A DNA stretch of 49,795 bases from Xylophilus sp. Leaf220 (lineage in GTDB: Bacteria > Pseudomonadota > Gammaproteobacteria > Burkholderiales > Burkholderiaceae_C), in NCBI RefSeq assembly GCF_001421705.1, contig NZ_LMKO01000008.1:19899-69693 (forward strand), given 5' to 3'. Shown here piece by piece: positions 8,042 through 15,844 of this stretch (position 1 is the stretch's first letter; each line of letters starts with the position of its first letter). Both the position numbers and the translations under genes were made by a program. The notes under the pieces are model-generated. The model saw nothing but the letters and a program-made list of their open reading frames with translations, searched no databases and had not been told where the DNA came from.

Positions 8042-8842
8042 TCAGGCCTTTTTGGCTTTGGGTTTCGTGGCACGGGCCACCATCTCCGACGCGAAGGCCA
8101 CGAAGGCCTGCGCGCCCTTCGACGCCGGGTCGAACACCACGCCGGGCAGCCCGTAGCTGGGCGCCTCGGCCAGCCGCACGTTGCGCGGGATCACCGTGTC
8201 GAACACCTTGTCGCCGAAGTGGTCCTTCAACTGCTCGCTCACCTGCTGCTGCAGCGTGATCCGCGGGTCGAACATCACCCGCAGCAGGCCGATGATCTGC
8301 AGGTCCTTGTTGAGGTTGGCGTGTACCTGCTTGATGGTGTTGACCAGGTCGGTCAGGCCCTCCAGCGCGAAATACTCGCACTGCATCGGCACGACCACGC
8401 CGTGGGCCGAGCACAGGCCGTTGAGCGTCAGCATCGAGAGCGAGGGCGGGCAGTCGATCAGGACGAAGTCGTAGTCGGCATCGACCAGCGCCAGCGCGCC
8501 CTTCAACCGCTTCTCGCGCTGGTCGAGCCCGACCAGCTCGACCTCCGCTCCGGCCAGCTCGCGGTTGGCGCCCAGCACGTCGTAGGCGCAACCGCTCTCC
8601 TCCAGCCGGTCGGCCCGCACCCGGGCTTCCGACACCGGCACGCCGTCGACCAGCACCTCGTAGATCGTCGACTCCAGCGCCCGCTTGTCCACGCCCGAGC
8701 CCATCGTCGCATTGCCCTGCGGATCGAGGTCGACCAGCAATACCCGCTGGCCGATCTTGGCCAGGCCGGCGGCCAGGTTGACGGAGGTGGTCGTCTTGCC
8801 GACGCCGCCCTTTTGGTTGGCGATGCAAAAAATCTGGGCCAT
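8042..8842 (-). CDS. parA: Chromosome partitioning ATPase ParA
   Basis: 266-residue Walker-type ParA/Soj ATPase. The deviant Walker A KGGVGKTTT occupies residues 11-19, switch I is in VDLDPQGNAT, and the Walker B-like strand reads FVLIDCPPSLS. The short N-terminus, with no HTH domain, is typical of the chromosomal class. It forms ATP-dependent dimers on the nucleoid and is cleared by ParB to pull origins apart. It is downstream of rsmG and a LysE-type exporter gene and upstream of a hydrolase and parB on the same strand. Confidence 0.96.
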   Translation of the reverse strand: MAQIFCIANQKGGVGKTTTSVNLAAGLAKIGQRVLLVDLDPQGNATMGSGVDKRALESTIYEVLVDGVPVSEARVRADRLEESGCAYDVLGANRELAGAEVELVGLDQREKRLKGALALVDADYDFVLIDCPPSLSMLTLNGLCSAHGVVVPMQCEYFALEGLTDLVNTIKQVHANLNKDLQIIGLLRVMFDPRITLQQQVSEQLKDHFGDKVFDTVIPRNVRLAEAPSYGLPGVVFDPASKGAQAFVAFASEMVARATKPKAKKA

Positions 8843-8857
8843 GTCGGGTCTTCTTAC

Positions 8858-9472
8858 TTACTTGGAAATCGCGAGCCGGAGACCGAACCCGATGAGGAAT
8901 ACGCCGGCCAGCCGCTCCAGACCCTTGGCCACCCGCCGGTGCGCCCGCACCTGCGCGGTCACCGCCCGCGCCACCGCGGCCAGGCCCAGGCAGTAGCAGG
9001 CCGTCAACGCCGCGATGGTGATCGCCATCGCGGCGAAGGTGACGCCGCCGCGGTGGGTGGCCGGGTTCACGAACAGCGGAAAGAAGGCCATGTAGAACAC
9101 GATGGCCTTGGGGTTGAGCAAGGTGATGAAGAACGCCTGCCGGGCGTAGTGCCGCGGCTCGATGCGCACCGGGCCGGCATCGCCCGGCTTGGCGGTGAGC
9201 AGGCGAAAGCCGATCCACACCAGGTAGGCGGCGCCGACGTACTGCACCGCCATGAACACCGGCGGATAGGCGGCCAGCAGCGCTGCCACACCGCCTACGG
9301 CCAGCCACAGCAGCACCTGGTCGCCCGCGATCAGGCCGACGGTGGCGGCCGCACCGGCCTTGAAGCCGCCCTTGGCGGTCGAGTTGAGCAAGGCGAAGGT
9401 GCCGGGGCCCGGCAGCATCAGGAACACGACCACCGCCGCGCAGAAAGAACCGTAATCAGAGATGCCGAACAT
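8858..9472 (-). CDS. LysE/RhtB-family amino acid exporter
   Basis: 204-residue membrane protein with about six hydrophobic segments and the LysE/RhtB signature near the N-terminus (FLMLPGPGTFALL). The loop motif LLNPKAIVFYMAFFPLF is also typical. It probably exports amino acids or related compounds; the substrate cannot be read from sequence. The start at 9472 (MFGISDYGSF) fits the family; longer in-frame extensions run into rsmG and are not credible. It is inserted between rsmG and parA, which are direct neighbours in many bacteria. Confidence 0.88.
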   Translation of the reverse strand: MFGISDYGSFCAAVVVFLMLPGPGTFALLNSTAKGGFKAGAAATVGLIAGDQVLLWLAVGGVAALLAAYPPVFMAVQYVGAAYLVWIGFRLLTAKPGDAGPVRIEPRHYARQAFFITLLNPKAIVFYMAFFPLFVNPATHRGGVTFAAMAITIAALTACYCLGLAAVARAVTAQVRAHRRVAKGLERLAGVFLIGFGLRLAISK

Positions 9473-9522
9473 GGGGAACAGGTGAGAAACAAGGAAGCTG
9501 CGGAATGCGGCGGGGCTCGAGT

Positions 9523-10236
9523 TTAAGCGCCCTGCCCTGCAGGACCCGCCGCCGCACCGGCGGCGACGTTCTTGCGCATCCAGACGATGCAGCGGTCCGC
9601 AGCCAGTCCCGGGACGGCGAGTTGTTCCACGTGAAACACGCGAATTCCGGGTGGCAAAGCCTCCAGCTCGTCCGACGGATGCTTGCCCTTCATCGCCATC
9701 CACACCCCGTCGGGCGCCACCGCATCGACCGACCAGTGGGTGAAATCCACCAGCGAAGCGAACGCCCGGGACGCGACGACATCGAACGGCCCGCTCAAGG
9801 TCTCGACCCGCGCATGCAGCCCCTTGAGGTTGGGCAGCCGCAGTTCCAGGGCCACCTGCTGCTGGAAGGCCGCCTTCTTAGCCACGGTGTCCACACAGGT
9901 CACATCGGCCTGCGGACAGCAAATGGCAACCACCACGCCCGGCAAGCCGGCGCCCGCACCGACATCGAGCAGGGAGAACGGCCGGGCTGCGTCGCCCCCT
10001 GCGGCCTTGCGCTGCCGCAACAAGGGAGGCACCGCCGCCAGACTGTCCAGCAGGTGGTGCGTCAGCATCTCCTGCGGGTCGCGCACCGAAGTGAGGTTGT
10101 AGACCTTGTTCCATTTCTGGATCAGGCCCAGGTACCGCTCCATGCGCTCGCACTGGTTGGCATCCAGCGCGATGCCCAGTGCCGCAGCACCGGCGGCGAT
10201 CTGCTGCTGCACGGCGGCAGCGTTCGAGTCTGGCAT
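9523..10236 (-). CDS. rsmG: 16S rRNA (guanine527-N7)-methyltransferase RsmG
   Basis: 237-residue RsmG (GidB). The SAM-binding motif reads LLDVGAGAGLPGVVVAI, and NLTSVRDPQEMLTHHLLDSL is the diagnostic family block. It methylates N7 of G527 in the 16S rRNA 530 loop; loss gives low-level streptomycin resistance in several bacteria. It follows mnmG by 57 bases in the usual gidA-gidB pair. A one-mismatch parS site (9623-9638) encodes the HVEQ segment of its C-terminal part. Confidence 0.96.
   Translation of the reverse strand: MPDSNAAAVQQQIAAGAAALGIALDANQCERMERYLGLIQKWNKVYNLTSVRDPQEMLTHHLLDSLAAVPPLLRQRKAAGGDAARPFSLLDVGAGAGLPGVVVAICCPQADVTCVDTVAKKAAFQQQVALELRLPNLKGLHARVETLSGPFDVVASRAFASLVDFTHWSVDAVAPDGVWMAMKGKHPSDELEALPPGIRVFHVEQLAVPGLAADRCIVWMRKNVAAGAAAGPAGQGA
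9623..9638. promoter_or_regulatory. parS: parS-like ParB binding site, one mismatch
   Basis: TGTTCCACGTGAAACA differs from the consensus TGTTTCACGTGAAACA at one base. It lies inside rsmG and is translated as FHVEQ. Confidence 0.75.
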
Positions 10237-10293
10237 GAGAAATTCCGGGAGAGCCCCGCGCGCCGAATGCGCGGCGAGAGCGAAGGTGAATGC

Positions 10294-12261
10294 TTAGACG
10301 ACCGCTTCGGGCGAAGCCGCCGTGGATGCGAAGCCGCGGGCGCCCCGCTTTTTCAGGTGCACCAGCAGCAGCGACACTGCCGCTGGCGTGACGCCGGAAA
10401 TCCGCGACGCCTGGCCCAGCGTCTCGGGCCGGTGCTTCTGCAGCTTCTGACGTACCTCGAAGCTGAGCGCGGTCACCTGCAGGTAATCCAGGTCGTCGGG
10501 CAGGCGCAACTGCTCGTAATGCGATGCGCGCTGCACCTCGTCCTTCTGGCGGTCGATGTAGCCGGAGTACTTGGCGGAGATCTCGATCTGCTCCAGCACG
10601 CCATCGCGCGCATCCCCGAGTGTTTCACGTGAAACAGTGTCGGATGCATAGCGCCCGTCGGCCAGCGACATCAAGCCGTCGTAGCTCACATCCGGCCGGC
10701 GCAGCAGTTCCGCCAGGCTGTATTCGTGCTCGATCGCCTTGCCCAACACCCGCTCCGACTCGCTGGCCGGCAGGTTGCGCGGGCTGACCCAGATCGAACG
10801 CAGCCGCTCTGTTTCACGTGAAACAGCATCGCGCTTGCGGCTGAAGGCATCCCAGCGCGCGTCGTCCACCAGGCCCAGCCGGCGACCGGTTTCGGTCAGG
10901 CGCATGTCGGCGTTGTCTTCCCGCAGCTGCAGGCGGAATTCGGCCCGGCTGGTGAACATGCGGTAGGGCTCGGTCACGCCCTTGGTGATCAGGTCGTCGA
11001 CCAGCACGCCCAGGTAGGCCTCGTCGCGCCCCGGCAGCCACGGCGCATCACCCCGGCACTGCAGCGCGGCGTTGATGCCGGCGAACAGGCCCTGCGCCGC
11101 CGCCTCTTCGTAACCGGTGGTGCCGTTGATCTGCCCGGCGAAGAACAGCCCGCCGATCTGGCGCGTCTCGAAGCTGCTCTTCAGCGAACGGGGGTCGAAA
11201 TAGTCGTACTCGATCGCGTAGCCCGGGCGGAGGATGTGCGCGTTTTCCAGGCCCTTCATCGAGCGCACCAGCTGGTACTGGATATCAAACGGCAGGCTGG
11301 TCGAGATGCCGTTGGGGTACACCTCGTGCGTCGTCAGGCCCTCGGGTTCCAGGAAGATCTGGTGGCTTTCCTTGTCGGCGAAGCGGTTGATCTTGTCTTC
11401 CACGCTCGGGCAGTAGCGCGGGCCGACGCCCTCGATCTTGCCGGTGAACATCGGGCTGCGGTCGAAGCCGCTGCGGATGATGTCGTGGGTGCGCTCGTTG
11501 GTGTGGGTCACCCAGCACGGCACCTGGCGCGGATGCATCGCCGCCTTGCCCATGAAACTGAACACCGGCACCGACTCCCCCACCCCGCCGGGCATGCCGT
11601 CGCCGGGCTGCTCGGCGCACTGGCTGAAGTCGATGCTGCGGCCGTCGAGCCGTGGGGGCGTGCCGGTCTTCAATCGCCCCTGCGGCAGCCGCAACTCCTT
11701 GAGGCGCGCCGAAAGGCTCACCGCCGGCGGGTCCCCCGCGCGGCCGGCGGCGTAGTTGTTGAGGCCCACGTGGATCTTGCCGTCCAGGAAGGTGCCGGCG
11801 GTGAGCACCACGGTGCGAGCCCGGAAGGTGATGCCTACCTGGGTCACCGCGCCCGCCACCCGGTCGCCTTCGACCAGCAGGTCGTCCACCGCTTGCTGGA
11901 ACAGCCACAGGTTGGGCTGGTTCTCCAGCCGATGCCGGATCGCGGCCTTGTAGAGGATGCGGTCGGCCTGGGCGCGGGTGGCCCGCACCGCCGGGCCTTT
12001 CGAGCTGTTCAGGATGCGGAACTGGATGCCGCCCTCGTCGGTCGCGATACCCATCGCACCGCCGAGCGCATCCACTTCCTTGACCAGGTGGCCCTTGCCG
12101 ATGCCGCCGATCGACGGGTTGCAGCTCATCTGGCCCAGCGTCTCGATGTTGTGGGTGAGCAGCAGCGTCCGGGCGCCCATGCGGGCGGCGGCCAGCGCCG
12201 CCTCGGTACCGGCGTGGCCGCCGCCGACGACGATCACGTCGAATTCCTGGGGGTAGATCAT
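10294..12261 (-). CDS. mnmG: tRNA uridine-5-carboxymethylaminomethyl modification enzyme MnmG
   Basis: 655-residue MnmG (GidA), slightly longer than the E. coli protein (629). The FAD-binding site [14 protein letters not shown] is followed by the family signature [17 protein letters not shown] and by [10 protein letters not shown]. With MnmE (encoded at 24.4-25.9 kb) it installs cmnm5 at U34 of certain tRNAs. The start at 12261 ([14 protein letters not shown]) is the standard one. Two perfect parS sites lie inside its 3' half and are each read as VSRET, a common arrangement in bacteria with parS near the origin. rsmG follows 57 bases downstream. Confidence 0.97.
   Translation of the reverse strand: MIYPQEFDVIVVGGGHAGTEAALAAARMGARTLLLTHNIETLGQMSCNPSIGGIGKGHLVKEVDALGGAMGIATDEGGIQFRILNSSKGPAVRATRAQADRILYKAAIRHRLENQPNLWLFQQAVDDLLVEGDRVAGAVTQVGITFRARTVVLTAGTFLDGKIHVGLNNYAAGRAGDPPAVSLSARLKELRLPQGRLKTGTPPRLDGRSIDFSQCAEQPGDGMPGGVGESVPVFSFMGKAAMHPRQVPCWVTHTNERTHDIIRSGFDRSPMFTGKIEGVGPRYCPSVEDKINRFADKESHQIFLEPEGLTTHEVYPNGISTSLPFDIQYQLVRSMKGLENAHILRPGYAIEYDYFDPRSLKSSFETRQIGGLFFAGQINGTTGYEEAAAQGLFAGINAALQCRGDAPWLPGRDEAYLGVLVDDLITKGVTEPYRMFTSRAEFRLQLREDNADMRLTETGRRLGLVDDARWDAFSRKRDAVSRETERLRSIWVSPRNLPASESERVLGKAIEHEYSLAELLRRPDVSYDGLMSLADGRYASDTVSRETLGDARDGVLEQIEISAKYSGYIDRQKDEVQRASHYEQLRLPDDLDYLQVTALSFEVRQKLQKHRPETLGQASRISGVTPAAVSLLLVHLKKRGARGFASTAASPEAVV
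10621..10636. promoter_or_regulatory. parS: parS ParB binding site, perfect
   Basis: TGTTTCACGTGAAACA, an exact 16-bp match to the bacterial parS consensus, inside mnmG. Confidence 0.93.
10810..10825. promoter_or_regulatory. parS: parS ParB binding site, perfect
   Basis: A second exact TGTTTCACGTGAAACA, 189 bp from the first, also in mnmG and read as VSRET. Confidence 0.93.
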
Positions 12262-12620
12262 CTGGTTTCCTTCTGGTCGCCGCGCACCCGGTCGGTTGGC
12301 AGCCTCCTGCTGTGGGCTGCCTGCGCCGGGCGGACATCGGCGGTCGCGAAAAATATGGTTGCGGGCGGCTCTCATGCGGCCGCAGCCGAGGCATCGCGGC
12401 GAACGCCCATCGTCCGCCGGCGTGTCGGCGCCGTGCCGTGCCCATCCAGCCCTGCCTTGCCGAGCAGTCCGGATGCGATCGCCTTGCACCGCAGCCATTT
12501 TAAGTTGCGGGCCCTGCAACGGCCGGGAATATCGCAGAGCCCCTGCCGGCACCGGGTTGGAAGCCCCGACAGCCTCCAGCCGGCTCAAGGCGCCGGCCCT
12601 CAGCTATGCAATCGATAGCA
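12262..12620. other. Gap upstream of mnmG, no gene seen
   Basis: A 359-bp gap that should hold the promoter of mnmG and the 3' end of the DUF4174 transcript. Apart from a 17-bp dispersed palindrome at its right edge I see no gene and no clear terminator. Frames crossing it are unsupported by any recognisable domain. Confidence 0.5.
12603..12619 (-). repeat. 17-bp dispersed palindrome, copy 3
   Basis: GCTATGCAATCGATAGC, both 5-bp arms perfect. It ends one base before the stop codon of the DUF4174 gene. Confidence 0.85.
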
Positions 12621-13106
12621 TTAACGCGGCGAGCGCTTCACCTCGTTCTGCCGCATCGGCATGCCGTCGATCTCGGCATAGACCGCCGGCAGATCCACCG
12701 GGTGGCGCTGGGCCAGCTTGGCACCGCCGTCCTTGCCGACCAGCACCAACACCCCATCATCGGAGGGCGGTAGCGCCAGTGCCTTCAGCAATGCCTGGGT
12801 CGCACCGGGCGAAAGGGCGCGGCCCTCGCGTTGCCCGGTGGTGCCGACCACGGTGAAGAGCACCATGTCGCGGTCGGCGAAGGCGCGGCGTCCGCCGTCG
12901 GAGCGGGCCGCCGCCAGGACCGCCTGCAGCACCGGATCGTCCGGCGACGGCGCCACCACCACCAGCGGTCGGGTCTTCCAGCGCTCGGCCGCCAGCGGAT
13001 CGGCATCGCTCGCCGGGGCCGCGCCCGATGCAGGCCCGGCCGCGGCGCACAGCAGCATCCACGCAGGCCAGCGCCGCTGGAAGAACGACAGGATATGCAA
13101 CGCCAT
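12621..13106 (-). CDS. DUF4174 domain-containing secreted protein
   Basis: 161 residues. An N-terminal signal peptide (about 1-30, hydrophobic core PAWMLLCAAAGPASGA) is followed by one DUF4174 domain. Diagnostic pieces are RPLVVVAPSPDDP (46-58), ADRDMVLFTVVG (77-88), VLVGKDGGAKL (121-131) and the C-terminal EIDGMPMRQNEV (145-156). The family is periplasmic, thioredoxin-like in pattern, and of unknown function. The longer open frame upstream has no domain support; the ATG at 13106 starts the signal peptide and has an AGGGAG stretch before it. It is divergent from the RNA-binding protein gene. Confidence 0.8.
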   Translation of the reverse strand: MALHILSFFQRRWPAWMLLCAAAGPASGAAPASDADPLAAERWKTRPLVVVAPSPDDPVLQAVLAAARSDGGRRAFADRDMVLFTVVGTTGQREGRALSPGATQALLKALALPPSDDGVLVLVGKDGGAKLAQRHPVDLPAVYAEIDGMPMRQNEVKRSPR

Positions 13107-13310
13107 GGCTCGGCTCCCTACCACCGCGGGCAGGGCGCGGTGCCCCGCCATCCTAAGGACCGGAAGCGAACGGGCTGTGTCGTTTTGCGCATTCCGGGGC
13201 CGCCATGTTCCCCAAAACTGCCCCGGCACAATTCTGTAATTCATTGCGCACCCGGTGAAAACCCCGCATCGAACCGCCCCAAAGGTGGTAGGCAAACCGA
13301 AAATATCGCG

Positions 13311-13346
13311 CATAATTGGTGGGCATGGGTGCTTCCGGCACCCATG
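13311..13346 (+). promoter_or_regulatory. Probable -10 element and 5'-terminal hairpin of the first RNA-binding protein gene
   Basis: A CATAAT box at 13311-13316 is followed 8 bases later by a perfect 9-bp hairpin: arms CATGGGTGC (13324-13332) and GCACCCATG (13338-13346), loop TTCCG. The second paralogue has CATAAT followed by a hairpin at matching spacing (13994-14027). No convincing -35 was found. Confidence 0.5.
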
Positions 13347-13414
13347 TCTCTTTGCGGTGTATGGTCAGTTTCGCGTCTTTGAAGTCGTCACTGGTTTGCT
13401 GATTGCGTTGCCCA

Positions 13415-13446
13415 GACTCCATCGCGTTTTGTTTTTTTGAGGAGTC
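13415..13446 (+). promoter_or_regulatory. Possible hairpin masking the ribosome site of the first RNA-binding protein
   Basis: GACTCC (13415-13420) is complementary to GGAGTC (13441-13446), which contains the Shine-Dalgarno GGAG of the gene starting at 13452. The stem is 6 bp with a 20-base U-rich loop. The second paralogue can form a similar structure. Confidence 0.4.
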
Positions 13447-13451
13447 CCGAG

Positions 13452-13874
13452 ATGGGCAACAAACTTTACGTGGGCAACCTGCCCTACACCTTCCGTGACG
13501 AAGATCTGCAGCAGACCTTCAGCGAATTCGGCTCTGTCTCGAGCGCCAAGGTCATGATGGAACGCGATACCGGCCGCTCCAAGGGCTTCGGTTTCGTGGA
13601 AATGGGCAGCGACGCAGAAGCCCAGGCAGCCATCAACGGCACCAACGGCCAAGCCTTCGGCGGCCGCAACCTCGTCGTCAACGAAGCCCGTCCGATGGAG
13701 CCACGTCCTCCCCGTAGCGGCGGTGGCGGCTACGGCGGTGGCGGCGGCGGTTACGGCGGCGGTGGCGGCGGCTACGGTGGTGGCGGCGGCGGCGGCGGTT
13801 ACGGCGGCGGCGGCGGTGGCCGCAGCGGTGGTGGCGGCGGTTACGGCGGTGGCGGTAGCCGCGGCGGTTACTGA
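13452..13874 (+). CDS. RRM RNA-binding protein with glycine-rich tail (first paralogue)
   Basis: 140 residues. An RNA recognition motif (about 1-80) has RNP2 LYVGNL and RNP1 KGFGFVEM. It is followed by a tail of GGGGYGG-type repeats. These proteins resemble plant and cyanobacterial cold-inducible glycine-rich RNA-binding proteins and act as single-strand RNA chaperones; cold induction here is inferred. The start at 13452 (MGNKLYVGN) has GGAG 7 bases upstream, and the five extra codons of the open frame are not needed. A strong terminator follows. A paralogue with 5' leader similarity lies 245 bp downstream. Confidence 0.92.
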   Translation: MGNKLYVGNLPYTFRDEDLQQTFSEFGSVSSAKVMMERDTGRSKGFGFVEMGSDAEAQAAINGTNGQAFGGRNLVVNEARPMEPRPPRSGGGGYGGGGGGYGGGGGGYGGGGGGGGYGGGGGGRSGGGGGYGGGGSRGGY

Positions 13875-13906
13875 GCTCTCCACGAGCAGCGACACAATCG
13901 CACCAC

Positions 13907-13930
13907 AAAAGGGCCTTCGGGCCCTTTTTT
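13907..13930 (+). terminator. Rho-independent terminator after the first RNA-binding protein
   Basis: AAAAGGGCC and GGCCCTTTT arms around a TTCG tetraloop, followed by further T; classic form. Confidence 0.9.
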
Positions 13931-13993
13931 CATGCACCGGCGAGGTTGCTATTTCGGTGGGGGCATGCTTGCGTTCGGCTGGAACTTCTGCGA

Positions 13994-14027
13994 CATAATG
14001 ACAGCGCAGGGGCCAAAAAACCTGTGC
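13994..14027 (+). promoter_or_regulatory. Probable -10 element and 5' hairpin of the second RNA-binding protein gene
   Basis: CATAAT at 13994-13999 followed by GCGCAGG (14004-14010) and CCTGTGC (14021-14027), which pair over 7 bp including one G-U. The order and spacing mirror the first paralogue. A TTGCGT at 13969 could be a weak -35, but the spacing (19 bp) is long. Confidence 0.45.
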
Positions 14028-14076
14028 TTTCCTTGGTGATGCGTCGGTTTCGCGTAGTCGGTGTTGATTGCGTTTT

Positions 14077-14116
14077 CGGGACTCCATCGCTTTATCTTTG
14101 TTTTTGAGGACTCCCG
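14077..14116 (+). promoter_or_regulatory. Possible hairpin masking the ribosome site of the second RNA-binding protein
   Basis: CGGGACTCC (14077-14085) can pair with GGACTCCCG (14108-14116) over 5+3 bp with one C-C mismatch. The right arm covers the Shine-Dalgarno GAGGA of the gene starting at 14119. Confidence 0.4.
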
Positions 14117-14118
14117 TC

Positions 14119-14724
14119 ATGGGCAACAAACTCTACGTCGGCAACCTGCCTTACTCCGTCCGCGACAGCGACCTCGAACAGGCCTTCGGCCAATTCGGAT
14201 CGGTCACCAGCGCGAAAGTCATGATGGAGCGCGAAACAGGACGCTCCAAGGGCTTCGGTTTCGTCGAAATGGGCAGCGACGACGAGGCCCAGGCCGCCAT
14301 CAACGGCATGAACGGCCAGCCGCTCGGCGGCCGCGGCATCGTGGTGAACGAGGCCCGTCCGATGGAAGCCCGTCCTCCCCGCAGCGGCGGTGGCGGATAC
14401 GGTGGTGGCGGTGGCTACGGCGGCGGTGGCGGTAACGGCGGTGGCGGCGGCTACGGTGGTAGTGGCGGTGGTGGTTACGGCGGCGGCGGATCCGGCGGCG
14501 GTGGCTATGGCGGCGGCGGTCGCAGTGGCGGCGGCGGTGGATACGGCGGCGGCGGCGGTGGGGGTTACGGTGGCCGTGGCGGTGGCGGCGGCAGCAACGG
14601 TGGCGCAGGCGACGGCGGTTTCCGCAGCCCGTACGGCTCCGGTCCCCGTGGCGGCGGTGGTGGTGGCCGCAGCGGTGGCGGCAATGGCGGCGGCTACGGC
14701 GGCGGTGGCGGCGGCGGTTACTGA
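14119..14724 (+). CDS. RRM RNA-binding protein with long glycine-rich tail (second paralogue)
   Basis: 201 residues. The RRM (about 1-80) is nearly identical to the upstream paralogue, with RNP2 LYVGNL and RNP1 KGFGFVEM. The tail is about 60 residues longer, rich in GGGGYGG and RSGGGG units, and ends in Gly-Tyr. It is likely an RNA chaperone with a self-associating disordered tail. The ATG at 14119 has GAGGA 9-13 bases upstream; the 17 upstream codons of the open frame lie in the conserved leader and are not part of the protein. A tandem duplication with its own promoter, leader and terminator explains both genes. Confidence 0.92.
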   Translation: MGNKLYVGNLPYSVRDSDLEQAFGQFGSVTSAKVMMERETGRSKGFGFVEMGSDDEAQAAINGMNGQPLGGRGIVVNEARPMEARPPRSGGGGYGGGGGYGGGGGNGGGGGYGGSGGGGYGGGGSGGGGYGGGGRSGGGGGYGGGGGGGYGGRGGGGGSNGGAGDGGFRSPYGSGPRGGGGGGRSGGGNGGGYGGGGGGGY

Positions 14725-14765
14725 TCGTCTGGTGCCGCTGCGCGGCGCGCACTGGCGGCAAAACG

Positions 14766-14791
14766 AAAAAGAGGCCCTGCGGGGCCTTTTT
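14766..14791 (+). terminator. Rho-independent terminator after the second RNA-binding protein
   Basis: Arms AGGCCC (14772-14777) and GGGCCT (14782-14787), loop TGCG, flanked by five A and five T. Confidence 0.85.
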
Positions 14792-14896
14792 GCATGGGGA
14801 ACGCCGTATCACAGGTCCCGGCGCCCTACCGGCAGTGCACGCAGCCAAGGTGCACGCTGTCAGGCGGCTGCAGGGAGGTCGTATCGCAGCAGCCAG

Positions 14897-14922
14897 CCGA
14901 TAACCGATAACCGATAACCGAA
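14897..14922. repeat. Short tandem repeat of CCGATAA
   Basis: Three full and one partial 7-bp unit CCGATAA lie 1-2 bases past the stop of the minus-strand SDR gene. This is a simple slippage-prone repeat with no known role. Confidence 0.85.
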
Positions 14923-14923
14923 C

Positions 14924-15727
14924 CTAGCGCCCCGCCTCGCCCCGCCGGTGCTTGCGCGGCCGGCCGGCCAGCAGCCGGTCGAACAGCGGGTTGGGCAGCG
15001 CCCGCAGCAGCTTGGCCACCACGCCCATCTGCCACGGAATGACCCGGTAGCCGGCACCCGCTTCGATGGAGCGGAACGCCCGGTCGGCAAAATCCGCCGG
15101 CTGCATCAGGAAGGGCATGCCATAGCGGTTGGCGCGGGTCAGCGGCGTGTCGATGTAGCCGGGGCAGATCGTCACCACCCGTACGCCGGTGCCGCGCAGT
15201 TCGCCCCGCAGGCTTTCGCAGTAGGCGATCACCGCCGCCTTGCTGGCGCAGTAGGCCGCGTGGCCCGGCAGACCCCGGATGCCCGCCACGCTGCCGATCC
15301 CCACCAGCCGGCCCGGCGCCCCGCCCTGCCGCGCCCGCGCGGTCATGGCCGCGATGAACGGATGGAAGGTGGCGGCCAGCCCGGTGTTGTTGGTGGCGAA
15401 GGTCTGGGCTAGCACGTCGAGGTCGGCCCGGTCGGCGGTGTCGATGCCCACGCTGATGCCGGCGTTGGCGATCACCACCTGCGGCACGCCCTGCTGCGCC
15501 AGGCACTGCTGCCCGGCGGCGACGATGCTGTCGGGCACCGACACGTCGGCGCTATAAATACCATAGCTGGTGGCCGGCACCCCGCTTGCGCGGGCCCACG
15601 ATTCGATCTCCGATGTGCGGCGTGCCGCCAACGCCAGCCGCCAGCCCGCCTGGAAGTAGCGCAGAGCCAGCGCCTGGCCGATGCCGCTGGAGGCGCCGGT
15701 GATGAATACGAGCGGGGCGTCGGTCAT
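14924..15727 (-). CDS. Short-chain dehydrogenase/reductase
   Basis: 267-residue classical SDR. The cofactor loop TGASSGIG is at 10-17, NAG at 88-90, catalytic Ser146 in GSVAGIRG, and Tyr159/Lys163 in YCASK. Arg36/Arg37 after the second strand suggest NADPH preference. The tail (about 225-267) is basic. The substrate is unknown. It lies 117 bp downstream of lptC, where lptA is expected in many beta-proteobacteria, so the pair may be a rearrangement junction. Codons 54-59 (SYGIYS) come from a copy of the 17-bp dispersed palindrome. Confidence 0.88.
   Translation of the reverse strand: MTDAPLVFITGASSGIGQALALRYFQAGWRLALAARRTSEIESWARASGVPATSYGIYSADVSVPDSIVAAGQQCLAQQGVPQVVIANAGISVGIDTADRADLDVLAQTFATNNTGLAATFHPFIAAMTARARQGGAPGRLVGIGSVAGIRGLPGHAAYCASKAAVIAYCESLRGELRGTGVRVVTICPGYIDTPLTRANRYGMPFLMQPADFADRAFRSIEAGAGYRVIPWQMGVVAKLLRALPNPLFDRLLAGRPRKHRRGEAGR
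15551..15567 (+). repeat. 17-bp dispersed palindrome, copy 4, inside a CDS
   Basis: GCTATAAATACCATAGC with perfect arms followed by TGG, in frame inside the SDR gene. Confidence 0.8.
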
Positions 15728-15844
15728 GGAGAAGGTCCGGGTGGGTGGAGGTCGGCCCGCGAGCGTACCAACCGCCGGAGCCCGCGGGAAGCGAGCGTCG
15801 CCGGATCGGGAAATCCGCCGCGGCCTGCGGGGGCCGGCGCGCCC

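Noticed and set aside
13365-14129. Minus-strand Ala/Thr-rich frame opposite the first RNA-binding gene
   Set aside because: It arises from reading glycine repeats in antisense; no independent start signal.
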